Below are positions 1 through 10,753 of a stretch of DNA of 64,000 nt, piece after piece. How positions within the stretch are numbered: position 1 is the stretch's first letter; each line of letters opens with the position of its first letter. The stretch lies in assembly GCF_020283565.1 (NCBI RefSeq), contig NC_060059.1, forward strand, positions 40,788,338 through 40,852,337. The letters are read 5' to 3'. The notes below the pieces were generated by a model. That model saw nothing but the letters and a program-made list of their open reading frames with translations. It did not search any database and had not been told where the DNA came from. Source of the stretch: Trifolium pratense (lineage: Eukaryota; Streptophyta; Magnoliopsida; Fabales; Fabaceae). Both the position numbers and the translations under genes were made by a program.

Positions 1-142
1 GTTTGCCGTCATATGAGATGTGGCTCCTGTATCCATGTACCACTGTTCATTAGGAGGAGCCATAGATAGAGTGTGCATTGCGGCCTGAATATCAGTTGGT
101 GTGTATGACGGTTGCGCTGAAGCAACATGTGCCTGCTGTGTA
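1..142 (-). pseudogene. Fragment of another Copia element (gag end/protease), interrupted by the array
   Basis: Read on the minus strand, one open frame crosses this stretch. It contains PTDIQAAMHTLSM followed by WYMDTGATSHMTAN, where DTGA is the aspartic protease active site of Ty1/Copia polyproteins. This protein differs from the array's own polyprotein, so it is a second Copia family. The frame runs off the left window edge toward its integrase. On its upstream side it stops at the array insertion point. The DNA beyond the array at 20363 does not continue an obvious gag frame, so the host element was probably already a fragment. What is seen is the motif; membership of Copia is established family knowledge. 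Confidence 0.8.
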
Positions 143-147
143 CAACC
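143..147. repeat. Target-site duplication, left copy (CAACC)
   Basis: CAACC lies directly before the first TGTTG LTR terminus and recurs directly after the last LTR terminus at 20358-20362. Five bases is the usual TSD length for LTR retrotransposons. None of the internal LTRs is flanked by it. Confidence 0.88.
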
Positions 148-1123
148 TGTTGTAAAACGGTTTACTGACTTTTAAAAAAAAACAGAAAACTGATTTTTCA
201 AAATTGGCAACGAATTAAATTATTGGCTGAGTCGCGTACTAGGTCGCTTTCTTTAAGACGTTTCGCGGAACTACTCGAAGAAGTGCACTGTAGTATATCG
301 ACCGCGAAGTCCCCAGGATAAAACAGCCGTTTTCAAAGAAAATACCGATAAACTACTGCACTGTAGTATCGGTCAGAATAACACCAAATATGGTCGAAAA
401 TTCGAACCACTCTAATTGATATACGAATATCAATTCTACGGTTTACAACCGTTCAAATATTGAAACAACAATAATTTTTCGAAGAAAGAAAAAATAGAGA
501 GGAAAGAAAGCAGTTTCTCAGAATGCAGAGAAAAGAAAAGTGTGTGAAAACTGAAGAGAATAAGTAGTATTTATAGGCAAGCAGGGAGAATGGAATCAGA
601 GGATTTTAAGGAGCTGAATTTGCTCAGTCAAAGTTCCAAACGTGGCACAAAAATAGGGACACGCGGACACATCATTTTTGACCGTTTAACAGATAGAAAT
701 CCGTTCAAGACTTGGTCTAAGCACATTTAACATGTGCGAATTAAGGGACACACTAAAAGAAATTTAAATTTCAAAAATTTCTTTTTCTTAGTATTAAAAA
801 ATTAATATATCACCCAAGCCCAAGCCCGGCCCGAACCGAACCGAGCCGAGCCGAGCCGGCCGGTCGGACGGACGGCGGCGGCGGCGGCGCGCGCGCGCGT
901 GTGATATTCGACATTGTGTGTGGTCTCCCTTTCTTACAAAAGTGGGTACCCCAAGGGCACACCCTTGGATTGCCACCTTGTGGTATATAAACACTACCAA
1001 GTGGTGTGATTTTTCCAATGTGGGACTCAAAGAGCCTTTTTTCAATTCACACTACACATGGTTCTAACAAATGTGTTTACTTCAATACCAAGTTTCCTCT
1101 TATTCCTTCATCATGTTCCAACA
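148..1123 (-). repeat. LTR 1 (outer left LTR, 976 bp)
   Basis: This LTR is 5 bp shorter than LTRs 2-4 because it has two CCGAA units instead of three in the GC-rich block near 829-898. On the element's strand two TATA-like boxes are visible. One is TTTATATACC (plus 981-990), the other CTATAAATAC (plus 567-576). I cannot tell which one is used. The GC-rich block is CpG-dense with CCGAR pentamers and a (CGG)n/(GC)n tract, and stands out sharply from the AT-rich surroundings. Confidence 0.92.
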
Positions 1124-1642
1124 ATCCCCCACTTGAATTTAAAAAAGTTGTTTCAGTCATAACGTTAAACGTTTCAGTAAGATTGTGCATAAGCGAAGGT
1201 GAGCTAAGTCTTGGAACCTTCACGTAGCCAGTAAGAGCCTGATTAAGCAAGAGTGACGTTTAGTCTTGGAACTCTATCTCAGATTTTCCTCAAACCAGCA
1301 CACAACCTTTCTTAAGGTGTTTTCTAAGGCCCGTGCATTAATGGCCCTGCACGTCTATCCCAGTTTCATGAATGCTCTAGGAATTCGCCCCGAAATTCCA
1401 GAGAAACCGGCCTCAGTTCCACATTCATATAGGTGATTCTATCAAGAGTACTCCTGATGTACTCCACTCCTATAGAGTATAGATTTCACTAAGAGTTTTG
1501 CTAACTCAACCTTTCTCATTTCAGGATTCATGCTTCTCCTTTTGCATGTTCATCTCATATTACTCACAACTTGTTGTTTACCCATTGGAACCTAATTCTT
1601 GGGATCTCCAGTCTTTTAGGTTGGGTTACCATCATAAGTAAT

Positions 1643-4600
1643 TCACTTCATAGGCATTAGTCCCATCTTGACAGATGTATTTTGGACTTTCTCTCTAGCC
1701 AGTCCTTTCGTCAAAGGATCTGCTAGGTTATCATTAGTGCGTACATGATCCACTCTCACAGCACCTGTAGTGATGAGCTCTCTCACTGTGCTGTGCTTTC
1801 TTCTAATTTGACGTCTTTTACCGTTAAAAAAACGATTCTCAATTTTAGCGATAGCTGCAGTACTATCACAATGGATCAAGACAGCAGGCATAGGTTTTTC
1901 CCATAGGGGAATCTCAGATAACAAGCATCTCAACCAGCTTGCTTCTTCACTAGCAGTTGCTAGTGCTATCATTTCAGATTCCATAGTGGACTGTGCCAAA
2001 ATGGTCTGTTTCTTAGACTTCCATGATACAGCTCCACCGGCTATACTAAATATAAAGCCACTAGTTGCTTTGGAATCATCTGACAAGGTGTTCCAATCAG
2101 CATCACTGTACCCTTCAAGTACAGCTGGAAATCTCTGATAGTGTAATCCGAGATTCATGGTCCTTTTCAGGTATCTCATGACTCTCTCAATAGCGTGCCA
2201 ATGCTCATTACTGGGTCTGCTGGTAAACCTACACAAAAGTCCCACGACATAGGCGATGTCGGGTCTAGTACAATCAGTGGCATACCTAAGACTACCAATG
2301 ATGCTCGCGTATTCTGTTTGTCTTACGCTATCACCAGTGTTCTTAAACAGTTTTACACTGGGATCATAAGGTGTGCAGGCAGGTTTACAGTTAAAATAAC
2401 CGTATTTCTTTAGGATCTTTTCCACATAATGTGATTGATCTAGGGATATCCCCTTCTCAGACCTAGTGATTTTTATTCCAAGAATCACACTAGCTTCTCC
2501 GAGGTCTTTCATATCAAAGTTGTTACTCAACATTGATTTCACATTATTTATGGCAGAAAGGTTTGAGCCAAATATCAACATGTCATCTACATAGAGACAT
2601 ATTATAGTGCAAATGTTGCCATCACTTTTATAGTAAATGCATTTGTCACTCTCATTGAGTCTGAACCCATTCAATATCATTAAGTTATCAAACTTTTCAT
2701 GCCATTGTTTCGGAGCTTGTTTAAGACCATACAGAGATTTATCTAACTTGCAGACCTTAGTTTCTTGTCCATGTATAACAAACCCTTCGGGTTGTTCCAT
2801 ATAGATTTCTTCTTCTAAGTCACCATTTAAAAAAGCAGTTTTAACGTCCATTTGGTGTACAATTAAGTTATAAATAGCTGCTATTGAAATAAGTACTCGA
2901 ATGGACGTTATTCTAGTGACTGGTGAAAATGTGTCGAAGAAATCTATATTTTCTCTTTGTCTAAAACCTTTGGCTACAAGGCGAGCCTTGTATTTTTCAA
3001 CCGTGCCGTCGGGTTTTAGTTTCTTTTTCAAAATCCATTTGCAACCAATTGGTTTGCAGCCGGGAGGTAAGTCTACTAAGTGCCATGTTTTGTTAGATTC
3101 TAGAGAATCCATCTCATCATTAATAGCTTCTTGCCAAAGATCTGCATCCATCGATGACAAGGCTTCTTGAAGATTTGCCGGATCTTCATTCAATGTAAAG
3201 GTCGCATAGTCTGGACCATAGTCTTTAGCGACTCTTACACGTTTGCTTCTACGAAGTTCATTTTCTACTTCGTCATTGCTATCATCATTTGGTATCACTG
3301 GTAAGTGACTCGACTCAGGAATATTATCCTGTTCAGTGCCCCCACTATTTCTTGATTTAAAGGGAAATTTATTTTCATAGAAATCTGCATCATTAGATTC
3401 TATGATCACTTTTTCATTTAGGTCGTAAAACCTATATGCTTTACTGTTTGCTGCGTAACCAATGAATACACATTCATAGGCTCTACTAGCGAGTTTAACT
3501 CGCTTCGGGTCCGGTTTACGGACATAGGCTAGACATCCCCAAGTTCTTAAATAAGACAAGTTTGGTTGTCTTTTCTTTAATATTTCATAAGCGGATTCGC
3601 TTCTTTTAGATTTGGGAATTCTATTCAAAACAAAGCAGACAGTCAAAATTATTTCCCCCCACCAATGTTTAGCGGCACCAGAATTTAACATAATAGCAAC
3701 TACTAATTCAGTAAGAGTTCTATTCTTTCTTTCTGCTTTACCATTCATTTCAGGGGAATATGGTGCAGTCGTTTCATGTATAATTCCGTGTTGTTTATAA
3801 AAATCATTAAATAAACTAGAATTATATTCGGTTCCCCTATCACTACGAAGTCTTTTGATTTTCGTATTAAATTGAGTTTCTATTTCTTTCACAAAAATTT
3901 TGAACATGTCAAAAGCATCACTTTTATTTTTCATTAAATAAACAAAAGTATAATCTGAACAATCATCAATAAAAGTGATAAAATAACGTTTGTTATTCCT
4001 AGTCATGGTTCCATCTAGTTCACATATATCAGAATGTATAAGGTCCATTGGTTCAGATTCTCGTATTACTGATTTATGTTTGCTCTTTGTTATTTTTGCT
4101 TGACTACAAAATTCACATTTTTCTATGTCATTAAAACTAAGTTTAGGAATTAATCCTAAGTTACTAATATTCAAGATTGAGCGTTTATTAACATGACAAA
4201 GTCTAGAATGCCAAATATTAAAATCACACAAAGAGTAAACAGAAGGAGAAATTTTATTAATAATCATTTCATCAACATTAAGCTTAAACATGCCATCAGA
4301 GGCGTACCCTTTCCCAATAAAAATACCATTCTTAGTGATGGTGTACATATCAGCCCCAATAGTTTGATTAAACCCAGCCTTATTTAAGAGGAAACCAGAA
4401 ACAAGATTCTTCTTCATCTCAGGAACATGAAGGACTTCCTTCAAGATAAGAGTCTTTCCAGATGTGAACTTCAGAACCACATCTCCAACACCAGCAACAT
4501 CAGTATCATACTTCTTACTCAGAGCCTCCCACACATCACTGGCTGTGTTATAAGTTCTGTAATAATCATACAGATCATCCTCCAATCCATTAATGATATA

Positions 4601-4933
4601 GTTTTTGCAAACATAATCATTATCAATCCAGAGCTGCCTATCTATTTCTAGTTGCAGCGCTTTCTCTTTAAGCTGTTCTGCCGTGGCCTTGCCTTTATCT
4701 TTCTCGGCAGAGACAGCATCACCGTTGGTGTTAACGGTCTGTTCATTAGTTCCAGAAGCCGAAGCTTCAGCAGGAACCACAGGAATGGGCTGTTTCAAAA
4801 CGTAGGCACACTTTTTAAGAGTTAGAAAGAAAAACATTTTTTGCTGCCAACGTTTGAAATGATTACCCTCAAACTTAAACGGCCTTTCGGTAGCACCGAC
4901 AGATGAGTTACCAATAATCTCTTCGTTTGCCAT
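1643..4933 (-). CDS. Copia gag-pol polyprotein lacking zinc knuckle and protease core, copy 1
   Basis: This 1,096-residue frame has gag-type residues to about 145 (ending KKYDTDV). It then passes directly into the sequence that normally follows protease (AGVGDVVLKF). The CCHC zinc knuckle and the DTG/DSG active site are absent; the join is near plus 4495. Next come the GAG-pre-integrase zinc-binding motif (H242/H247 and C273/C276), the integrase DD35E triad D302, D365, E401, reverse transcriptase with MDVKTAFLNG near 695 and YVDD at 781-784, and RNase H from about 940. The start ATG lies only 24 bases downstream of the LTR end. A full-length Copia polyprotein is usually about 1,300 residues or more, so the deficit fits the missing block. 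It could be mobilised in trans but should not process its own polyprotein. Copies 3 and 4 encode the identical protein. Confidence 0.9.
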   Translation of the reverse strand: MANEEIIGNSSVGATERPFKFEGNHFKRWQQKMFFFLTLKKCAYVLKQPIPVVPAEASASGTNEQTVNTNGDAVSAEKDKGKATAEQLKEKALQLEIDRQLWIDNDYVCKNYIINGLEDDLYDYYRTYNTASDVWEALSKKYDTDVAGVGDVVLKFTSGKTLILKEVLHVPEMKKNLVSGFLLNKAGFNQTIGADMYTITKNGIFIGKGYASDGMFKLNVDEMIINKISPSVYSLCDFNIWHSRLCHVNKRSILNISNLGLIPKLSFNDIEKCEFCSQAKITKSKHKSVIRESEPMDLIHSDICELDGTMTRNNKRYFITFIDDCSDYTFVYLMKNKSDAFDMFKIFVKEIETQFNTKIKRLRSDRGTEYNSSLFNDFYKQHGIIHETTAPYSPEMNGKAERKNRTLTELVVAIMLNSGAAKHWWGEIILTVCFVLNRIPKSKRSESAYEILKKRQPNLSYLRTWGCLAYVRKPDPKRVKLASRAYECVFIGYAANSKAYRFYDLNEKVIIESNDADFYENKFPFKSRNSGGTEQDNIPESSHLPVIPNDDSNDEVENELRRSKRVRVAKDYGPDYATFTLNEDPANLQEALSSMDADLWQEAINDEMDSLESNKTWHLVDLPPGCKPIGCKWILKKKLKPDGTVEKYKARLVAKGFRQRENIDFFDTFSPVTRITSIRVLISIAAIYNLIVHQMDVKTAFLNGDLEEEIYMEQPEGFVIHGQETKVCKLDKSLYGLKQAPKQWHEKFDNLMILNGFRLNESDKCIYYKSDGNICTIICLYVDDMLIFGSNLSAINNVKSMLSNNFDMKDLGEASVILGIKITRSEKGISLDQSHYVEKILKKYGYFNCKPACTPYDPSVKLFKNTGDSVRQTEYASIIGSLRYATDCTRPDIAYVVGLLCRFTSRPSNEHWHAIERVMRYLKRTMNLGLHYQRFPAVLEGYSDADWNTLSDDSKATSGFIFSIAGGAVSWKSKKQTILAQSTMESEMIALATASEEASWLRCLLSEIPLWEKPMPAVLIHCDSTAAIAKIENRFFNGKRRQIRRKHSTVRELITTGAVRVDHVRTNDNLADPLTKGLAREKVQNTSVKMGLMPMK

Positions 4934-4941
4934 GATATTTT

Positions 4942-4955
4942 CGAAACGTCTTAAA
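4942..4955. repeat. 14-bp leader arm complementary to an LTR segment (copy 1)
   Basis: CGAAACGTCTTAAA lies between the gag-pol ATG and the LTR. Its exact reverse complement lies inside the LTR at 5062-5075, about 104 bp from the LTR end. The pairs for the other copies are 9757-9770 with 9877-9890, 14572-14585 with 14692-14705, and 19387-19400 with 19507-19520. The outer LTR also holds the arm at 252-265. In element RNA the two arms could pair at the position where a primer-binding site is expected. Confidence 0.7.
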
Positions 4956-4957
4956 AT

Positions 4958-5938
4958 TGTTGTAAAACGGTTTACTGACTTTTAAAAAAAAACAGAAAAC
5001 TGATTTTTCAAAATTGGCAACGAATTAAATTATTGGCTGAGTCGCGTACTAGGTCGCTTTCTTTAAGACGTTTCGCGGAACTACTCGAAGAAGTGCACTG
5101 TAGTATATCGACCGCGAAGTCCCCAGGATAAAACAGCCGTTTTCAAAGAAAATACCGATAAACTACTGCACTGTAGTATCGGTCAGAATAACACCAAATA
5201 TGGTCGAAAATTCGAACCACTCTAATTGATATACGAATATCAATTCTACGGTTTACAACCGTTCAAATATTGAAACAACAATAATTTTTCGAAGAAAGAA
5301 AAAATAGAGAGGAAAGAAAGCAGTTTCTCAGAATGCAGAGAAAAGAAAAGTGTGTGAAAACTGAAGAGAATAAGTAGTATTTATAGGCAAGCAGGGAGAA
5401 TGGAATCAGAGGATTTTAAGGAGCTGAATTTGCTCAGTCAAAGTTCCAAACGTGGCACAAAAATAGGGACACGCGGACACATCATTTTTGACCGTTTAAC
5501 AGATAGAAATCCGTTCAAGACTTGGTCTAAGCACATTTAACATGTGCGAATTAAGGGACACACTAAAAGAAATTTAAATTTCAAAAATTTCTTTTTCTTA
5601 GTATTAAAAAATTAATATATCACCCAAGCCCAAGCCCGGCCCGAACCGAACCGAACCGAGCCGAGCCGAGCCGGCCGGTCGGACGGACGGCGGCGGCGGC
5701 GGCGCGCGCGCGCGTGTGATATTCGACATTGTGTGTGGTCTCCCTTTCTTACAAAAGTGGGTACCCCAAGGGCACACCCTTGGATTGCCACCTTGTGGTA
5801 TATAAACACTACCAAGTGGTGTGATTTTTCCAATGTGGGACTCAAAGAGCCTTTTTTCAATTCACACTACACATGGTTCTAACAAATGTGTTTACTTCAA
5901 TACCAAGTTTCCTCTTATTCCTTCATCATGTTCCAACA
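4958..5938 (-). repeat. LTR 2 (internal, 981 bp)
   Basis: This LTR serves as 5' LTR of copy 1 and 3' LTR of copy 2. It carries three CCGAA units. The left neighbour is the copy 1 leader (ending AAAAT) and the right neighbour is the copy 2 polypurine tract. No target-site duplication is present at either edge. Confidence 0.92.
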
Positions 5939-6457
5939 ATCCCCCACTTGAATTTAAAAAAGTTGTTTCAGTCATAACGTTAAACGTTTCAGTAAGATTG
6001 TGCATAAGCGAAGGTGAGCTAAGTCTTGGAACCTTCACGTAGCCAGTAAGAGCCTGATTAAGCAAGAGTGACGTTTAGTCTTGGAACTCTATCTCAGATT
6101 TTCCTCAAACCAGCACACAACCTTTCTTAAGGTGTTTTCTAAGGCCCGTGCATTAATGGCCCTGCACGTCTATCCCAGTTTCATGAATGCTCTAGGAATT
6201 CGCCCCGAAATTCCAGAGAAACCGGCCTCAGTTCCACATTCATATAGGTGATTCTATCAAGAGTACTCCTGATGTACTCCACTCCTATAGAGTATAGATT
6301 TCACTAAGAGTTTTGCTAACTCAACCTTTCTCATTTCAGGATTCATGCTTCTCCTTTTGCATGTTCATCTCATATTACTCACAACTTGTTGTTTACCCAT
6401 TGGAACCTAATTCTTGGGATCTCCAGTCTTTTAGGTTGGGTTACCATCATAAGTAAT

Positions 6458-9400
6458 TCACTTCATAGGCATTAGTCCCATCTTGACAGATGTATTTTGG
6501 ACTTTCTCTCTAGCCAGTCCTTTCGTCAAAGGATCTGCTAGGTTATCATTAGTGCGTACATGATCCACTCTCACAGCACCTGTAGTGATGAGCTCTCTCA
6601 CTGTGCTGTGCTTTCTTCTAATTTGACGTCTTTTACCGTTAAAAAAACGATTCTCAATTTTAGCGATAGCTGCAGTACTATCACAATGGATCAAGACAGC
6701 AGGCATAGGTTTTTCCCATAGGGGAATCTCAGATAACAAGCATCTCAACCAGCTTGCTTCTTCACTAGCAGTTGCTAGTGCTATCATTTCAGATTCCATA
6801 GTGGACTGTGCCAAAATGGTCTGTTTCTTAGACTTCCATGATACAGCTCCACCGGCTATACTAAATATAAAGCCACTAGTTGCTTTGGAATCATCTGACA
6901 AGGTGTTCCAATCAGCATCACTGTACCCTTCAAGTACAGCTGGAAATCTCTGATAGTGTAATCCGAGATTCATGGTCCTTTTCAGGTATCTCATGACTCT
7001 CTCAATAGCGTGCCAATGCTCATTACTGGGTCTGCTGGTAAACCTACACAAAAGTCCCACGACATAGGCGATGTCGGGTCTAGTACAATCAGTGGCATAC
7101 CTAAGACTACCAATGATGCTCGCGTATTCTGTTTGTCTTACGCTATCACCAGTGTTCTTAAACAGTTTTACACTGGGATCATAAGGTGTGCAGGCAGGTT
7201 TACAGTTAAAATAACCGTATTTCTTTAGGATCTTTTCCACATAATGTGATTGATCTAGGGATATCCCCTTCTCAGACCTAGTGATTTTTATTCCAAGAAT
7301 CACACTAGCTTCTCCGAGGTCTTTCATATCAAAGTTGTTACTCAACATTGATTTCACATTATTTATGGCAGAAAGGTTTGAGCCAAATATCAACATGTCA
7401 TCTACATAGAGACATATTATAGTGCAAATGTTGCCATCACTTTTATAGTAAATGCATTTGTCACTCTCATTGAGTCTGAACCCATTCAATATCATTAAGT
7501 TATCAAACTTTTCATGCCATTGTTTCGGAGCTTGTTTAAGACCATACAGAGATTTATCTAACTTGCAGACCTTAGTTTCTTGTCCATGTATAACAAACCC
7601 TTCGGGTTGTTCCATATAGATTTCTTCTTCTAAGTCACCATTTAAAAAAGCAGTTTTAACGTCCATTTGGTGTACAATTAAGTTATAAATAGCTGCTATT
7701 GAAATAAGTACTCGAATGGACGTTATTCTAGTGACTGGTGAAAATGTGTCGAAGAAATCTATATTTTCTCTTTGTCTAAAACCTTTGGCTACAAGGCGAG
7801 CCTTGTATTTTTCAACCGTGCCGTCGGGTTTTAGTTTCTTTTTCAAAATCCATTTGCAACCAATTGGTTTGCAGCCGGGAGGTAAGTCTACTAAGTGCCA
7901 TGTTTTGTTAGATTCTAGAGAATCCATCTCATCATTAATAGCTTCTTGCCAAAGATCTGCATCCATCGATGACAAGGCTTCTTGAAGATTTGCCGGATCT
8001 TCATTCAATGTAAAGGTCGCATAGTCTGGACCATAGTCTTTAGCGACTCTTACACGTTTGCTTCTACGAAGTTCATTTTCTACTTCGTCATTGCTATCAT
8101 CATTTGGTATCACTGGTAAGTGACTCGACTCAGGAATATTATCCTGTTCAGTGCCCCCACTATTTCTTGATTTAAAGGGAAATTTATTTTCATAGAAATC
8201 TGCATCATTAGATTCTATGATCACTTTTTCATTTAGGTCGTAAAACCTATATGCTTTACTGTTTGCTGCGTAACCAATGAATACACATTCATAGGCTCTA
8301 CTAGCGAGTTTAACTCGCTTCGGGTCCGGTTTACGGACATAGGCTAGACATCCCCAAGTTCTTAAATAAGACAAGTTTGGTTGTCTTTTCTTTAATATTT
8401 CATAAGCGGATTCGCTTCTTTTAGATTTGGGAATTCTATTCAAAACAAAGCAGACAGTCAAAATTATTTCCCCCCACCAATGTTTAGCGGCACCAGAATT
8501 TAACATAATAGCAACTACTAATTCAGTAAGAGTTCTATTCTTTCTTTCTGCTTTACCATTCATTTCAGGGGAATATGGTGCAGTCGTTTCATGTATAATT
8601 CCGTGTTGTTTATAAAAATCATTAAATAAACTAGAATTATATTCGGTTCCCCTATCACTACGAAGTCTTTTGATTTTCATATTAAATTGAGTTTCTATTT
8701 CTTTCACAAAAATTTTGAACATGTCAAAAGCATCACTTTTATTTTTCATTAAATAAACAAAAGTATAATCTGAACAATCATCAATAAAAGTGATAAAATA
8801 ACGTTTGTTATTCCTAGTCATGGTTCCATCTAGTTCACATATATCAGAATGTATAAGGTCCATTGGTTCAGATTCTCGTATTACTGATTTATGTTTGCTC
8901 TTTGTTATTTTTGCTTGACTACAAAATTCACATTTTTCTATGTCATTAAAACTAAGTTTAGGAATTAATCCTAAGTTACTAATATTCAAGATTGAGCGTT
9001 TATTAACATGACAAAGTCTAGAATGCCAAATATTAAAATCACACAAAGAGTAAACAGAAGGAGAAATTTTATTAATAATCATTTCATCAACATTAAGCTT
9101 AAACATGCCATCAGAGGCGTACCCTTTCCCAATAAAAATACCATTCTTAGTGATGGTGTACATATCAGCCCCAATAGTTTGATTAAACCCAGCCTTATTT
9201 AAGAGGAAACCAGAAACAAGATTCTTCTTCATCTCAGGAACATGAAGGACTTCCTTCAAGATAAGAGTCTTTCCAGATGTGAACTTCAGAACCACATCTC
9301 CAACACCAGCAACATCAGTATCATACTTCTTACTCAGAGCCTCCCACACATCACTGGCTGTGTTATAAGTTCTGTAATAATCATACAGATCATCCTCCAA

Positions 9401-9748
9401 TCCATTAATGATATAGTTTTTGCAAACATAATCATTATCAATCCAGAGCTGCCTATCTATTTCTAGTTGCAGCGCTTTCTCTTTAAGCTGTTCTGCCGTG
9501 GCCTTGCCTTTATCTTTCTCGGCAGAGACAGCATCACCGTTGGTGTTAACGGTCTGTTCATTAGTTCCAGAAGCCGAAGCTTCAGCAGGAACCACAGGAA
9601 TGGGCTGTTTCAAAACGTAGGCACACTTTTTAAGAGTTAGAAAGAAAAACATTTTTTGCTGCCAACGTTTGAAATGATTACCCTCAAACTTAAACGGCCT
9701 TTCGGTAGCACCGACAGATGAGTTACCAATAATCTCTTCGTTTGCCAT
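6458..9748 (-). CDS. Copia gag-pol polyprotein with the same internal deletion, copy 2
   Basis: The domain layout and the gag/protease deletion are as in copy 1. The only protein difference seen in the array is here: Thr357 of the other copies is Met, from a G-to-A change on the plus strand at 8679. The residue lies between the first and second integrase aspartates and is not one of the DDE residues. The frame is otherwise open throughout. Confidence 0.9.
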   Translation of the reverse strand: MANEEIIGNSSVGATERPFKFEGNHFKRWQQKMFFFLTLKKCAYVLKQPIPVVPAEASASGTNEQTVNTNGDAVSAEKDKGKATAEQLKEKALQLEIDRQLWIDNDYVCKNYIINGLEDDLYDYYRTYNTASDVWEALSKKYDTDVAGVGDVVLKFTSGKTLILKEVLHVPEMKKNLVSGFLLNKAGFNQTIGADMYTITKNGIFIGKGYASDGMFKLNVDEMIINKISPSVYSLCDFNIWHSRLCHVNKRSILNISNLGLIPKLSFNDIEKCEFCSQAKITKSKHKSVIRESEPMDLIHSDICELDGTMTRNNKRYFITFIDDCSDYTFVYLMKNKSDAFDMFKIFVKEIETQFNMKIKRLRSDRGTEYNSSLFNDFYKQHGIIHETTAPYSPEMNGKAERKNRTLTELVVAIMLNSGAAKHWWGEIILTVCFVLNRIPKSKRSESAYEILKKRQPNLSYLRTWGCLAYVRKPDPKRVKLASRAYECVFIGYAANSKAYRFYDLNEKVIIESNDADFYENKFPFKSRNSGGTEQDNIPESSHLPVIPNDDSNDEVENELRRSKRVRVAKDYGPDYATFTLNEDPANLQEALSSMDADLWQEAINDEMDSLESNKTWHLVDLPPGCKPIGCKWILKKKLKPDGTVEKYKARLVAKGFRQRENIDFFDTFSPVTRITSIRVLISIAAIYNLIVHQMDVKTAFLNGDLEEEIYMEQPEGFVIHGQETKVCKLDKSLYGLKQAPKQWHEKFDNLMILNGFRLNESDKCIYYKSDGNICTIICLYVDDMLIFGSNLSAINNVKSMLSNNFDMKDLGEASVILGIKITRSEKGISLDQSHYVEKILKKYGYFNCKPACTPYDPSVKLFKNTGDSVRQTEYASIIGSLRYATDCTRPDIAYVVGLLCRFTSRPSNEHWHAIERVMRYLKRTMNLGLHYQRFPAVLEGYSDADWNTLSDDSKATSGFIFSIAGGAVSWKSKKQTILAQSTMESEMIALATASEEASWLRCLLSEIPLWEKPMPAVLIHCDSTAAIAKIENRFFNGKRRQIRRKHSTVRELITTGAVRVDHVRTNDNLADPLTKGLAREKVQNTSVKMGLMPMK

Positions 9749-9772
9749 GATATTTTCGAAACGTCTTAAAAT

Positions 9773-10753
9773 TGTTGTAAAACGGTTTACTGACTTTTAA
9801 AAAAAAACAGAAAACTGATTTTTCAAAATTGGCAACGAATTAAATTATTGGCTGAGTCGCGTACTAGGTCGCTTTCTTTAAGACGTTTCGCGGAACTACT
9901 CGAAGAAGTGCACTGTAGTATATCGACCGCGAAGTCCCCAGGATAAAACAGCCGTTTTCAAAGAAAATACCGATAAACTACTGCACTGTAGTATCGGTCA
10001 GAATAACACCAAATATGGTCGAAAATTCGAACCACTCTAATTGATATACGAATATCAATTCTACGGTTTACAACCGTTCAAATATTGAAACAACAATAAT
10101 TTTTCGAAGAAAGAAAAAATAGAGAGGAAAGAAAGCAGTTTCTCAGAATGCAGAGAAAAGAAAAGTGTGTGAAAACTGAAGAGAATAAGTAGTATTTATA
10201 GGCAAGCAGGGAGAATGGAATCAGAGGATTTTAAGGAGCTGAATTTGCTCAGTCAAAGTTCCAAACGTGGCACAAAAATAGGGACACGCGGACACATCAT
10301 TTTTGACCGTTTAACAGATAGAAATCCGTTCAAGACTTGGTCTAAGCACATTTAACATGTGCGAATTAAGGGACACACTAAAAGAAATTTAAATTTCAAA
10401 AATTTCTTTTTCTTAGTATTAAAAAATTAATATATCACCCAAGCCCAAGCCCGGCCCGAACCGAACCGAACCGAGCCGAGCCGAGCCGGCCGGTCGGACG
10501 GACGGCGGCGGCGGCGGCGCGCGCGCGCGTGTGATATTCGACATTGTGTGTGGTCTCCCTTTCTTACAAAAGTGGGTACCCCAAGGGCACACCCTTGGAT
10601 TGCCACCTTGTGGTATATAAACACTACCAAGTGGTGTGATTTTTCCAATGTGGGACTCAAAGAGCCTTTTTTCAATTCACACTACACATGGTTCTAACAA
10701 ATGTGTTTACTTCAATACTAAGTTTCCTCTTATTCCTTCATCATGTTCCAACA
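9773..10753 (-). repeat. LTR 3 (internal, 981 bp)
   Basis: Same structure as LTR 2. One private substitution is visible, a T at 10719 where the other LTRs have C. Confidence 0.92.

Noticed and set aside
794..1227. Open frames inside the LTR (minus 83 codons, plus 73 codons), repeated in each LTR
   Set aside because: They arise from the GC-rich tract and LTR promoter region, have no family motif and are disrupted or altered in length by the LTR indels.
2195..4651. Plus-strand open frames of 62-89 codons within each gag-pol region
   Set aside because: They are antisense shadows of the long gag-pol frame and repeat identically with it.
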